A model generated the notes under the pieces. The model ran no database searches. It saw nothing but the letters and a program-made list of their open reading frames with translations, and was not told where the DNA came from. Both the position numbers and the translations under genes were made by a program. Of a stretch of 64,000 nt of DNA, positions 1-11,751 are shown one piece after another. Every line of letters starts with the position of its first letter. Positions within the stretch are counted from its first letter, which is position 1. Source of the stretch: Echiichthys vipera. Its lineage: Eukaryota; Chordata; Actinopteri; Perciformes; Trachinidae. The stretch spans positions 28,423,439 to 28,487,438 of the forward strand of contig OY829655.1 of assembly GCA_963691815.1 (NCBI GenBank), in the 5' to 3' direction.

Positions 1-240
1 TATTTATTATCCTGTCATGAATGAGTGGCTCCTGATTATCACAGTGAGCCCCCGAGCCCGACAGTCTCTCTGGATGGAGAACACGCTGATTAGAGCTTAG
101 AGCTGCGGACTTTGACATGCTGGATGACGTACGCACACTTCAGTCCAGCTTCACAAGAGGACCCAGGGTTCTTTAGAGGCCTTACACCCCAGGTCGACGG
201 TCAGCGGCGCCATCATGGTGTGTCACGCACCCTCGGCACA

Positions 241-427
241 ATCATGCTGTATTGAATAAGACTTGAAACCAGATATTAAGACTATAAACTCATAGGAAAA
301 TGTTTACTGAGGTAACAAATCAAGGGAGAAGTAGACACATTTTCTCATTGACTTCTACACAATCACACGTCTTTTTGAGACAGTGGAGTCGCCCCCTGCC
401 GGACATTAGAGAGAATGCAGCTTTAAG
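241..427 (+). repeat. Dispersed repeat, copy 1
   Basis: This segment matches 29331-29500 in the same orientation. Shared blocks include ATTGACTTCTA and a long stretch around GGACATTAGAGA and ATGCAGCTTTAAG, with small indels. I do not recognise the family. The end has the look of a short non-coding interspersed repeat. Confidence 0.7.
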
Positions 428-1978
428 CCACTTCATCACCCTTTAAAAAGTCAATGGTCGGCCCCTGTTGGCAGCTTTTCAGTCATCTTAGCCTGTTGCA
501 TAGCACTAACCAATCAGTGTCAATAGAGTTTATATAACAATGGTTGTCGTGGCTCCACTTCCTCCCACTGAACAAAAGTGAGGCCAAAATATCCAGGATA
601 CGGGTGCCGCCATGTTGTTATTTTGCAACCTGAGCAAGTTGTTCCTTGCTTTTTTTGTACATACAACAATGGAAAATTAATTTGCAGTCCCACATATTTA
701 TATTGTGTGTATTTTATGTATTGGGAGCACGAGACGTAGAATAGGACAGTGAAGCTCCGCTGAAGGAGGCCGGTGGAAGGTGACCCAAAACACAGGACTT
801 TCACCCGAGCAGGCGGGGTATGTTGGGATCATTTCTTTTTTTTTGCCGCAGAAATGTTTCGATATTGTTTGTGTTATTGTTTGCTCATGCATGGATAATA
901 TCTTTTCTTCTGTCAACATCTGGCTGTGCTGCTAATGTGCTAACTGGCTAACTAGCGTCTTGAATCTGTCCTGTCATTCTTAGGACGCCGAACGTATGTG
1001 CCAGATGGCTTTCGTCTTTGCGGTGTGTTCAAGTGCAACTTTCTGGCCCTGGCAACAGTTAGCCTGCGTTGCGACTAGTTCTCTGATGTTGGCTTGATGT
1101 GTCTGGGACTTAAAGTTCTGCTGTCCAAGATAGCGAGGCGGTCCTGAGCCAGGACAGGCTCTGGGAGGACGTCCACTCTCGGAGAGAGAACGGGTCCAGC
1201 CTCTCTCTGTAAACCTTGGAGGTTTATTACAAGTTGTTCCATCTTCAGAAATTGTTATTCTCTCTCCAACACTTCAGACCCCAAAATGCCCCAGAGGAGC
1301 CCAAGGGGAGCTCTGCCAGAGGCGTCCCGGACAGATCCAAATACTTTGTGTTGAATAGGAAGTTGCTAAGAGCAGTAGAGACATTTTCTTCACTCCTCGT
1401 GAGCAGCTGCTATAAATCAGCTCAGGGAGACAGTTACATCCTTCTTAACAAGCTCAAACTGCCGTAAGAACTTCAGAGTCGAGGAAATGATAGTGAATGG
1501 AAAATAACTCAAAGGTAGAAGAAAAAGATAAATAAAAATGCTTGTTACAAAGTTTGCCCAGTTACACTGTCAGTTAGCATATACATTGTGTCATGTTTAA
1601 AAGGCGTTAAACGTATTTTAAGACCTTAATTGCTGTACTGTCTCATGCAAACTGACTGCATCAACAGAACTGTTTGGACTGCAGTATGATCTGCCTGCGT
1701 TAACATTCTGGTTTAGGCAGTGATGTAGTGCTAGATGTTTTTACTACCGGCGCGCACCAATGACGCACATATGTCTGCACACGCATTATTAAAATGTTTC
1801 ACTTTTCAAAGGTTGTGTAACCACTGTTTCAAGTTTCTGGCAACCGCGTAACTACGTAGAGTGGGGCAGAAGCTGGGAAGTAGCAGTCTGCGACAATTAC
1901 AACTACAAGGCGCCGTTGTTTTTCGCAATGGTTATGATGTTTTTTTGTCGTCAATGATAGTTAGCTAGCTAACGTTAG
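428..1978. other. No gene recognised
   Basis: This is mixed-composition DNA with short ORFs only. None shows a protein domain. A CCGCCATGTTG motif near 608 resembles the CCGCCATCTTG motifs at 28587 and 46391, and probably marks another dispersed repeat. Confidence 0.5.
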
Positions 1979-2080
1979 CAGGGCTCGACACTAACTTTTT
2001 TGCTCACAAGCCCCTGTGGCTAGTGGGTTTCAAAAGTTACTAGCCACTCAGCATTCTCACTAGCCACAGGTTTGTATATA
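1979..2080 (+). mobile_element. Truncated hAT-like end
   Basis: The sequence opens with CAGGGCTCGACACTAAC, typical of the terminal inverted repeat of some hAT-derived fish repeats. Two inverted ACTAGCCAC-type segments follow, as in the known 'gctagtgg' repeats. No matching right end is visible, so this looks like a one-ended remnant. Confidence 0.5.
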
Positions 2081-2480
2081 TAGTATATTAAGAAAAAACT
2101 ACCCTATATAAAGGGCAGCTTCTTATTCATATCAAAAGAAATGGTGAAAGGATGTAGAAAATTAATTAGAGAGAAAACTCTACTGAAAAACAGTTTTTTT
2201 GGGGGGGTTGGTGTTAATGTCAAGCCCTGGACGTTAACAAGGCACACCCATTATTCCTGCCGCTACCCAATTGTAGACCGAGGTGGCCGTGAACCTGCTG
2301 CCAAGTATGACACAGCATTGTAAACTTGACCTTTTTAGCTGTTCCAAAAAAAAGGACATTTTGCTGCCTTTTCCCTTTATTAACGTATTTGAGTTACAAA
2401 TGGAAAAAATTCCAGGTGGTGCGATCATTCAGTTACACTGCTTTTTGACGGCTAATCAGCTTAATCAATGAAGCTTACTT

Positions 2481-2814
2481 AAAGGTTGAATATGGAGAAT
2501 GAGCAGAACACCGCCATCTAGTGTCTCAAGACCTTAGTCGCAACAACAATAAATAATTCCACCTGTGTTGTTACCTACTGGAGACCGGAGTCTGTTTGAG
2601 CCTGTTTGAACCCGTCCCCTCTGACAAATCACACCATAAAAACAAGTATTAGAGGAGTTTGACTGACAGTTAGCGTTAGCCGTTACAGCTAAGTGAACAT
2701 GAAAGTTAGCTTACCGATCGAGGAGAAACGTAGCCATTTGGGTGTGCGTTTTAATGCCATTTCTCTCCTTTCTCTCAGTCCATGGAGTGAATGCTTGGCC
2801 TGTTTTGACTCTGG
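2481..2814 (-). mobile_element. TIR element carrying a coding fragment, copy 1 (partial)
   Basis: It begins with the 14-bp terminal repeat AAAGGTTGAATATG at 2481-2494, and is homologous in inverted orientation to 40342-40718. On the minus strand it contains a short open segment ending T-F-L-L-D-R at about 2722, followed at once by GTAAGCTAAC, a good splice donor. The other terminus is not found, so this copy is truncated or diverged beyond 2814. Confidence 0.65.
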
Positions 2815-3677
2815 TTTTTGTGTGGTCTCTGTGTTTGTTTGAGCCAATGTCAATCATCACGGGCGGTGCTCGGCCTTGGACGCAGCGATGGTGCTCTTGC
2901 AAAATGCTGGACAATCCAGGATGCCAGTCTTTACCCTGTACATCCTATTATCCAGACTAAGTGTGAACAAAACAAAAGACGGGCTTCACAGGTCACTCAA
3001 AGTGTAACAAAGAAAGAAATAAACTCAGGACAGTGAGCAGACAGTTGAGGCCCGGGGCCTGCCAGGAGCTGTAAAGAGGTTGTCTACTCGCCGCCCCGGT
3101 GCCAGAGCACCAGGACTACTCAGACAAAAGGCACTGTGAATAATTGACAGCACAGCAGCGTGGTGCAGTCACACTGAAGTAATGGAGGATGAAAAACATG
3201 AAGTCTGGAAGTTGGTGCACTATCCTGCCTCGTATAATGTGACAGAGGTCGGGGGAAGGTCACATTTCAGGGACGGGGACAGATCTGGAAGCAGAAACAG
3301 CCTATTGGTGGAGTGAAACCCACCAGACTGAAGAGAATATAAATGCAGCGCCAAGATGTCCTATATTTTAAGACCTGGAGGGTTTCTGGGTTGTGTTTTT
3401 TTGCCTTTGTCAGCTACTTAAGCCAGACAACAAGACAGACAACCCGTAATAGACTGAGAAACCTGCCAACCAAGAAGCCACACTCCCGGGCCAGTGTTCC
3501 CAAAAACATCTTGAGGCTAAAAGAAGCTCCGGACTTGCTGATTTAAGAGTAACTCTTAAAAAGAAAATAGGCATGTCAGTCCTTATTTTGAGGACTCCTA
3601 CATTTTTGGAGAGTATTTGACAATAAAAGCAGCTCCTAAATGTGTGAAAAGTTAGAAGCAGTCAAGACGACTCCTTA
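2815..3677. other. No gene recognised
   Basis: Short ORFs only, with no recognisable domain. No tandem or inverted repeat stands out apart from the start of the element at 3678. Confidence 0.5.
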
Positions 3678-4237
3678 GGGCGCACTCACACTGTCCTTCC
3701 GAAACAGGTTTTACAGGTAAAGCCTAGCTCGTTTGACCAGTGTGAGTGCAACCGCTCCGCGCCCGTCCACGGCCCGTTTGAGAGCGGTGGGCTTTTGTAA
3801 AGCGTGTTTGCACATGTACGAGCACGAGCGTGCGCACGTGTACTTGCACGAGCGCGACGCCTACGGCGGGTCACACGTCATTTTATGTGCGCCTGAAAAA
3901 AGACAGACCGCGGACATTTAAAACAATGGTGGTGAAAGGTTCACGTTGGTGTGATGCGGAGGTGGAGTGTTTACTGCAGATTTGGTCGATGAAAAGATTC
4001 AAAAACAGTCGACAAGACGCACGAAAACTCTGTAGAAAGATTTGGACACAAAGTGACAGATCGCCATGACGTCATCAATGCGTGTGACGTGTTACGGCGT
4101 GATGACGTATAGGCAGCAAGAAGCATTCGCCGAGGCCCAGGTAGTGTGAGTACAAACGGGCCTGGGGGGAGAGGGAGGGGGGGGACAAGGACCCTAAAGC
4201 CCGGGGCACGGTACGGACGCACAGTGTGAGTGCGCCC
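3678..4237 (+). mobile_element. PIF/Harbinger-like element with Myb/SANT-like ORF remnant
   Basis: Terminal inverted repeats GGGCGCACTCACACTGT (left) and ACAGTGTGAGTGCGCCC (right) bound 560 bp. The flanks are TTA on the left and TAA on the right, close to the three-base TWA target of PIF/Harbinger elements. A second copy at 43254 has TAA on both sides. From an ATG at 3926 the plus strand encodes about 45 residues starting M-V-V-K-G-S-R-W-C-D-A-E-V, then L-L-x-I-W-S. That is the W-x-D-A-E-V start of the Myb/SANT-like protein partnered with Harbinger transposases. The reading frame then degenerates and stops at 4067-4069. No transposase remains, so it is non-autonomous. Confidence 0.75.
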
Positions 4238-5423
4238 TAAGTCACTCAGAGCAAATCACAAAAAATCATAAAACATCTGCTGCAGGCGATCCACCTCATA
4301 ATCACCTTAACATTTTAGAAACTTTTGATGCCACTGAGAATGTTTCATTTATTATCACGCATATTTTTTCCCCCGCACTTGTGTTTTGTCTCTCGCACTT
4401 ATCCTGACTCTGAAAATTCCTTTAATAAGATCCTTTCATGCACAAGTTGTTGATCTCACCTCTCACTATCAGTCACGATGATTACTGTGGTCTGATGATT
4501 ACCAGGCTTCTAACGAGGATACCTGCGAAATGTTAACGAGCTGCCAGACACGGGAGAGGGTGATAATAAGCTGCACATTTACTTGGACTAGTCGGGAGTC
4601 TTTATTGCCCTGTGTTTCGTGTTCAGTCATGTGATTTAAAAGTCTTTATTTGGAAACGGCAACATACCTCCAACAGTATTTCTATCAAGAATCCACTGAC
4701 GGAGAAATGAAGCGTGACATCATCCGTACAGTAGCAGCCCTTTCTCTTGGCTTAGTGAAAATGGCTCTCAGCAGCTTTGTGAATGGCGGTCACTCAAGTA
4801 AAGAGTAATTTTGTCTTGGCCCGTCAAGTCGAGTCACCATTCCCCCCCAACATACTGTAGTGTTACTGCCACAGACTGTTTTAAAACTGTTTAAAATGGA
4901 CGTAGCGTCTCCGTCGGGGTCCGTTCTCTCAACTTGATCCAATCGTCCTCGCCTACAGGAGTCGCCATCTTGTCAGACTTTGACTCGGCCTCATTTCCTC
5001 TGACCAAAAAAGGGCATGTATGTGACGTTGGGGGGAGGGAGATACACCCCTCTGGCTGACGTTTACCTCCGAGGAGAAGTGAGGGCCAGAGGCTAGCTGT
5101 CACTCAAGAGGCCACACCCCTAATTATTCATAAACTTTAACCTCCAACAAAATAAAAACTAGCCTGGTACAAAAAAAATCATCCCCCTCAGTGTTGTCAT
5201 GGAGATATGACCTAAACATACAGACTAAAATGTTTTTTTGTCCTTTAACAGGTTTAATGATGCTGTGAAAACGGCCTGATTAACATGGGGGTCAATGAGA
5301 AACTGCTCTGTTATGAAACCTGCCCCTAGTGGACACTCAGAGAACTGCAGTTTTTGGCACTTCCTTATTGGATCAACCAGGAAGTGCCTTTGGTGGGGGC
5401 TCGGTTACTGCTCTGCCACGACA
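4238..5423. other. No gene recognised
   Basis: Unique-looking sequence with short ORFs lacking domains. Nothing structural is supported. Confidence 0.5.
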
Positions 5424-5700
5424 CTTAAAGTGTAATTCCAGCATAAAATCATCCCATGGTCTTTTTGGGCACTTACAGACATCAAATAAGCCATTGACGG
5501 ATTTCTCTGTTCATAGTTTATACACGAAAAAAACTGACAGAGTCGCTTACAGCCGGACGTGGCTAACAGTGATTAGCTCGGGGCAGAACGGTGAAGGCAT
5601 TCAAAGGCCTTTTTTAACCACTAATGCTGCTGAAAATAACAGCAAACCTCTGCAGCAGCATGAGAAGAGTCCCTACACACAAAACAAAGCACCAATGGGC
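5424..5700 (+). mobile_element. One arm of a foldback-type repeat
   Basis: Related to the left half of the palindromic element at 59130-59582. Shared blocks include ATGAGAAGAGTCCCTACACA, a CACCAATGGG block, and GTCGCTTA / GCTAACA segments in the same order. A 129-residue ORF crosses it but has no domain, and its composition suggests chance. Confidence 0.55.
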
Positions 5701-7916
5701 TCCTTCCTTTGGGATTGACTTTGGTAATCCACTTGAATGGACTTTACTATGAGAGGAGCTGGTACAGGGGCCAGTTGGTAAGTCTTTAAAACACTCTTAT
5801 AATAAACTCTGGGTTCACTAACTACGTTGCTGGTGCTTTGTTTAATGTGCTATGTGGTGGACGGGTCAAATAAAGAGTGTTTTAAAGTGACGCCCAGGGG
5901 CCCTGACCAAGCTAACGGCGACTGTTACCATGTGAACAGATGATACCGGCCTCCTGAACCTACTGGCGGCTGCAGCAGGCTCAAGGTAGCCACAGGTAGC
6001 TAACTCTAACACGTCAGCTACCTTTGTCACCTTCTCAAGATCACGGACGTCTGTAAAAAAAAGAAACCTACGCATAAAGCCGCACAATATTAAAATCAGC
6101 ACAATTACCGGGCGCAAACAAACGCCAGAATCCTGTCACCACGGCAAAGCAGTCCAACGCTTAAGTGGCGACATGTTAAGGCGACCACAGCCGTCACTTA
6201 AATCACCACTTTCAGCTGCTGCCCTCAGGAAAACAGGTGAAAGAAGGAGTCCCCTGTGTAAAGAAAAGCATCCATAGGAAATCGTTTGTCCCCGCTGCAA
6301 TAAAATATCTTAATCAGCGAGGACAGCCTGCTCCTTCAGCTCACAGCACTCTGCATCTGCTTATTTAACCTTGATTCAGTCCTCACCGTCGAGTACCTGC
6401 TGTTTATTTTTAATGAAGCCTCCACCGTGTTTATATACAAGTGTTTTTGAATGTTTCCTGTCCGTCTGGAGGTAGGAGAAGGTACATGTATCCTGTTTTA
6501 AGCTGTTACGACCCGGCTCATGGGGGAAAGGGAAGCAACATAAACCAGAATGTTTTTGGTAACTTATTTATTTGCAGAATAAAAAAAAAGAACAGGGAAA
6601 AGGACACGTTGGATGCTGCTCAAATCAAAGAAATAAATACAACTTAAAGAGGTCTCTCCAAACAGAGATCACCATCAGCCACTTCCAGAAAGAATTACCC
6701 AACGTCAACAATAATCAGAAAATACAAAATAAGCAGCACCCTCTCAAACCTAGTGTCTCTAACATCAGGATACTACAGGTGTCAGGTTGGTATCTGTAAA
6801 CCCCACTAAAGCCTCGCCCAATTTCCTTACCGCAATTTTAGAGATAACACTTAGAAACTCACACACGCAAACACACACCAGGCCAGTTGGTCGAAGACAA
6901 AAGGCCAAAATCACAGTGAGGGCAACTATTTAAGCAGAGGGACGGTCTGGAAGGTGGAAGGTGGAAGGTGGTAGGTGGTTGGAGGAGATCGCCAGATGCC
7001 GCACCAATCAAATCCCCAGCAGAACCAGGAAGTAGGCAGCTCTCGTGCCAGCCAATCCTCGGTGAGGGATCCCACATCCTGCTTAGCATAGATGCACAAC
7101 ACACATACACAGATACACAGATACTGGAGGAGGCCGTAACATAAGCAGTTTTTTTCACAGGCAAACAAAGACAAATTCGGCCTTTTTGCATGCATAAAAA
7201 AGTAGACAACGTGCACCTTTAACATGCTTTTTAAGCTGTAAACTACATGATATGAGTTACTGTGATGAAACAAATCAATCCCGATGTTAATATTGAAGTT
7301 TTATGGGTTAATAAATGGTTTAATGATACTGTTTTAAAGTTTAAAGCTGGGGTATAGGAGTCGAGGGTTTGGGACACTGGATGTTTTATTGTTTTTTATA
7401 TTTATTTTCCCTTTCATGTGCATTATTTAAGGTATTTAGTTCATTTCATTCTCTTTGTGTTTTAAATAATACAAATAAAACATGCATTCATGGAACAAAA
7501 CGTCTCCCGAGAGGAAATAAATACAAACAAATCCTCCAAAACCTTTTTTCCAAGTCCATATTATATCCGACCAAAAACAAGAAAAAACAAAAACAAGAAC
7601 CTACTTCAGACATTCAAACTAATAATAAAAAAGACCAAAAATAAATAAATAAATAAACAACCAATAACCGTAACAAACTGTCATCCTTACAAAAAGAACG
7701 AAAAAGAAACAAAAGCTAAAAGAGCAAGAAAACCTTGAAACATACAAAATAAACTCTGTAACTTTGTTGAGGGGTTACGGAAACTTTGTTCTCATGTGTC
7801 CAGGTCGTCGTTCTCCTCAAAGCAATTTCAGTCAAAAGCAACTGGACTTGGTTCTTTGTCTAGGAAGAAGTTTCACCTCTCATCCAAGAGGCTTCATCAG
7901 TTCATGTACGCATCTG
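5701..7916. other. No gene recognised
   Basis: Short ORFs only. A small repeat of GGTGGAAGGTGGAAGG type lies near 6950-6980, and 7440-7760 is A-rich. Several ORFs of 90-116 residues here have no recognisable domain and overlap each other on the same strand, which argues against any of them being real. Confidence 0.5.
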
Positions 7917-8049
7917 ACCAGGCTGGGACTGGACCAGGACCAGGCTGGGACTGGACCAGGACCAGGACCAGGACCAGGACCAGGACCAGGCTGGGACTGG
8001 ACCAGGCTGGGACTGGACCAGGACCAGGACCAGGCTGGGACTGGTCCAA
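7917..8049. repeat. GC-rich minisatellite (ACCAGG / CTGGGACTGG units)
   Basis: Irregular tandem mix of the hexamer ACCAGG and a 16-base GGCTGGGACTGGACCA unit. It keeps two overlapping frames open, giving a spurious repetitive peptide. Confidence 0.9.
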
Positions 8050-8734
8050 CTAGCTGGTGTGAGATCCAGGTATTTAACCTCTCACAAGGCCGATGATGTC
8101 ACTGGGACCCTTTGTGCTCCAAGTGCCAACGACCATCGTTAGAGTGGCAGTCGTTGGTGGAAGTTGGTTTGGACTTGGTTAGTGCTCTATTGAGTCTGAA
8201 CGACAGTCGCTGGAGTCACAGGAGGCCTTTTGTGAGCAGTTGTTCTTTGAGGTTAAATCGTTGAATGAAGGGATGAAAGGGCAGCATTGTAAATTGGAGA
8301 TAAGGGGTGTCTCAGACCTCCTCCTCCTCTGTTTAGCGATGGTTTCTCTACTTTTACGTAGACGGCTTCTTTTGTTCTACCAAAGATCCAAACTCCTCTC
8401 AAAGGCGTCTGTGTGTCCGTACAAGGTGTGAAGCTGTGGAATACGCCGGATATCCCGCTCAAGCGACGCCAAAGCATCCACACATTTAAATGACTATGCA
8501 AACGCTTTATTTGGTCACCACATGTATAAGGAGGGTGATCTGAAATCAATGATTGTCTTCACTACCATCTTGGACTCGTTGTCCTGATATTCATATGTTT
8601 TGCTTCTTGGTTTGTTATTTCTTTATCATCATGTTGCTTTGCTAAACGCCGTTATGATCCAATATAAAAGTATAATAATAATAAAGTTACTTCAAGTGGA
8701 TCAGCTACCTAATCATTATCTAAGGTGTATCTCA

Positions 8735-9122
8735 CACACACACACACACACAGGCCTGAAATACACACACACACACAAACAGGACCTATATACATGCAAT
8801 TAATGGAGAGATGTTAGAGCGAGGGGGCTGACAGTGACCGGCATCCCAAGCAGTTTGGGGTTCGGTACCTTGCTCAACAGCACCTCGGCAGTGCCCAGGA
8901 GATGAACTGACACCTCTCCAGCCACCAGTCCACACTCCACGGTTCCCTCCGGTTCCCAGCCGGGTCACCTATGGACTGAGCTACTGCCGCCCCATGTAAG
9001 GTGTTGTTGTTGTTTTTTTGTGTGTGTGTTTTTGTTTATTTACATTTATTTGCATAAATTGAGGAAGTGACAACACACACGTCCTGTTTAAGACACGTGA
9101 TGAGAGAAAGGGGCGGGGCATA
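8735..9122 (-). mobile_element. tRNA-derived SINE, subfamily lacking the B box, plus shared flank
   Basis: On the minus strand the head reads GGGGCGGCAGTAGCTCAGTC, with an A-box-like TAGCTCAGTCCATAGG, as in tRNA-derived SINEs. The B-box segment present in the copy at 20360 is missing here. The body shares blocks such as GGAGAGATGTTAGAGCGAGG with the copies at 18329 and 20360. About 120 bp beyond the head (8994-9122) also matches 18635-18755. Confidence 0.7.
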
Positions 9123-9365
9123 CGTAAGAGTTTTTCTTCTTCCCGCTCATTTTCAGGCACAAGTTGCATCCAAACGTTGATGTTTTTTGTGCAAACGCTG
9201 CCTGACATAAATGATTATGATATGATTATGATATGATAACTGTGTTGTCAAAGGTACTTCAAAACAATAGTTTTAATTATTAATATGTCAATGAGTGCAT
9301 GTGTCCACGCTCTTTAGCTCCATGCATCCATCAGCTACAACTGTATTCATTTATTGAGTTTTAAA

Positions 9366-9483
9366 GACTGGCGTCCTGTCCAGGGTGGACCTCACCTCAC
9401 GCCCGATGTCAGCTGGGATCGGCTCCAGCCCGCGACCCGACCCCGGGATGAGCGGTTGAAGATGAATGAATGAATGAATGAAT
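9366..9483 (+). mobile_element. SINE 3' fragment (family with GGTTCGAATCC head)
   Basis: Only the tail is present: GACTGGCGTCCTGTCCAGGG onwards to an ATGA-rich end (GAATGAATGAATGAAT). It matches the tails of the copies at 12200, 13210 and 15731. Confidence 0.8.
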
Positions 9484-10402
9484 CTTACTTCCTGCCAATC
9501 CAGTCTCCCCTTATTCATCAAACTTTAAACATATTCTGAACACACTGCACTCGATCTACCCCCCCTCCCCGCCTTTCCTCGGCCCTAGAGATCCAGTCAT
9601 GTACAGTTCAATAGGGTATAAAAAGACCCGAACGTGTGGACGGGAGTTTGGGAGCTTTAAAAAAAATATATAATCCTGTCGTTAATCAGTGGGCCGAGTC
9701 TGAACCGAGGCACTGAATGGGTTTCTGAGGCAAATGAAGGCAACAGGAACTTTGCCATGTGTTGAGGATTTTGGGAATTCGTCATCCCCGCGGAGCGCTC
9801 CGCTAAAAAGCCGACTTTAAACTTTGATCTCACACTCACAGCTTCCGGGATTAAAGCTAATTTAACGCCATGTATACAGCAGGATGATATTGAACGTGGT
9901 GCACCAGAGAGAAAGTTTTGGCTCCATAGAAAACGCCTTCGGGGGAAAAAGCCTCGACAGAGTGTTGGTTGATGAAGCCGAGCGAGGATTATTGGGTGCT
10001 GGGGATCATTTCTCAGCTGCAGTGAGCCGTGGTTCGGTTGCTCGGTGTCATGGGAGCCTCCGAGACTGCAACAGAGAGCTGGAGCAGGAGGGAAGAGGGA
10101 GGGTAAGCTACTGAAATCAACGAGGTTAATCATCACGAGTTCATTCGTCAACACCTCGACGCAACTGCTCACTTAAACGTCTCTTTTTGCTGTTGTTCAG
10201 GGCGTCTGTCTCTGTGTGAGAGGATGAGAATAAAAGAAAGAGGGAGCTGGTGCTGTTTTATTCTGGAGGCAGCAGATGGCAGTGTTGCTATCTGGATACA
10301 TGTGAAGACAGCGTCCAGGAGAAAGGGGGTTTGAGAGGGTTTAGATCTGGGCACACGTGTGTCTCCGAGCAACACCACCAACACCACCACCACCTCCACC
10401 AC
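9484..10402. other. No gene recognised
   Basis: A 171-residue ORF on the minus strand (9657-10172) is among the longest in the window, but it has no recognisable domain, no clear splice context and an ordinary composition. I treat it as chance. A short stretch around 9760-9790 resembles 22998-23015 (TTTTGG[G]AATTCGTCATC). Confidence 0.45.
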
Positions 10403-10428
10403 CAGCAGCAGCAGCAGCACCAGCAGCA

Positions 10429-10467
<39 letters not shown>
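10403..10467. repeat. CAG trinucleotide microsatellite
   Basis: Nearly pure CAG repeat with CAC and CAA interruptions, preceded by CAC-rich sequence. It is open in several frames, giving apparent poly-Gln, poly-Ala and poly-Leu peptides, none supported as protein. Confidence 0.95.
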
Positions 10468-10853
10468 CGTGATGAAACACATGCTTCCAGATGCTGCATT
10501 AATTGTGTGAAACACCTTTCCTCTCCTCGCTCTGGCTGTGGTTGGAGAAAAGTGGGAGGAAATGCCGACTGTGGGCTGTAAACATTATCTGCACTGTTCA
10601 CTTTTAGCTGTTTTTTGTATGTCTCGCTCATTTGCACAGACGTATCCTGAGAGTATGGATCTCTGGGCACAGACACGGCAGAGCCCCCCCACACACACAC
10701 ACACACACTCTGTCCACAAGACACTGAATTCAAAGGGTCGGCTTTTAGTCCTTTTGTAGTCGTTTTTGGTCTCTTTACAGTCATTGTGCACTTTTAGATG
10801 GTTTTCTGTGTGGTCATTTTGCATCCATAGTTTATTTTTATGTCTTTTTCACT
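10468..10853. other. No gene recognised; small CA repeat at 10689-10708
   Basis: Nothing coding is seen. The right end grades into degenerate copies of the adjoining TTTTGCAT array. Confidence 0.5.
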
Positions 10854-11535
10854 GTTCTGCATCTATTTTTAGTCATTTTGCATCTTTTTGTGGTGGTTTT
10901 GCATCTATTTTTAGACATTTTGCATCTTTTTGTGCTGGTTTTGCATCTATTTTTAGTCATTTTGCATCATTTTGTGGTGGTTTTGCATCTATTTTAATTA
11001 TTTTGAATCTTTTTTTGGTGGTTTTGCATGCATTTTTGATAATTTTGCATCATTTTGTTGTGGTTTTGCATGTATTTTTGATAATTTTGCATCAGTTTGT
11101 GGTGGTTTTGCATCTATTTTAATTATTTTGCATCTTTTTGAGCCGGTTTTGCATCTATTTTTAGTCATTTTGCATCTATTTTTAGTCATTTTGCATCTTT
11201 TTGTGGTGGTTTTGCATCTATTTTTGATAATTTTGCATCATTTTGTGGTGGTTTTGCATCTATCTTTAGACATTTTGCATTTTTTGTGGTGGTTTTGCAT
11301 CTATTTTTAGTCATTTTGCATCATTTTGTGGCGGTTTTGCATCTATTTTTGATAATTTTGCATCTTTTTGTGGTGGTTTTGCATCTGTTTTTAGTAATTT
11401 GCCATCTTTTTGTGGTGGTTTGCATCGATTTTTAGTCATTTTGCATCTTTTTGTGGTGGTTTTGCATCTATTTCTAATTATTTCGTATCTTTTTGTGGTG
11501 GTTTTGCATCTATTTTTAATCATTTTGCATGTCTT
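10854..11535 (+). repeat. 42-bp minisatellite of TTTTGCAT half-units
   Basis: The unit is two 21-bp halves, one ending TATTTTTAGTCA and the other TTTTTGTGGTGG, each starting TTTTGCATC. About 16 units give about 30 TTTTGCAT (ATGCAAAA) motifs. The period is divisible by three, so both strands carry long repetitive ORFs, but their composition is only that of the repeat. Similar arrays are common in fish genomes. A single degenerate relative lies at about 55865-55950. Confidence 0.9.
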
Positions 11536-11720
11536 TGTCCTTATTTTCTGTCTGTATGTGCTCGTTTCGTGTCTATTTTCAGTTATTATTTGTCTCTGTG
11601 GCCATTTTTGGTCGTTTTGGTTATTTAGCATCTCAATTTTCTTTATTTAGCTTTGATGATTTCTTGAATTGTGAACTGCCTGGGAGTTTGACGCAACACT
11701 TCACCATGCATGCTTATATA

Positions 11721-11751
<31 letters not shown>

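Noticed and set aside
9657..10172. 171-residue ORF as a possible gene
   Set aside because: No domain, no splice or promoter context, ordinary composition, and partial resemblance to a dispersed repeat.
10341..10784. 147-residue ORF with poly-Ala and poly-Gly
   Set aside because: It is the CAG/CAC microsatellite read on the minus strand. Other frames are equally open.
10766..11650. Long repetitive ORFs on both strands with phenylalanine- or lysine-rich units
   Set aside because: They come from a 42-bp minisatellite, whose period is divisible by three. Open frames on both strands and no start or splice context argue against protein.
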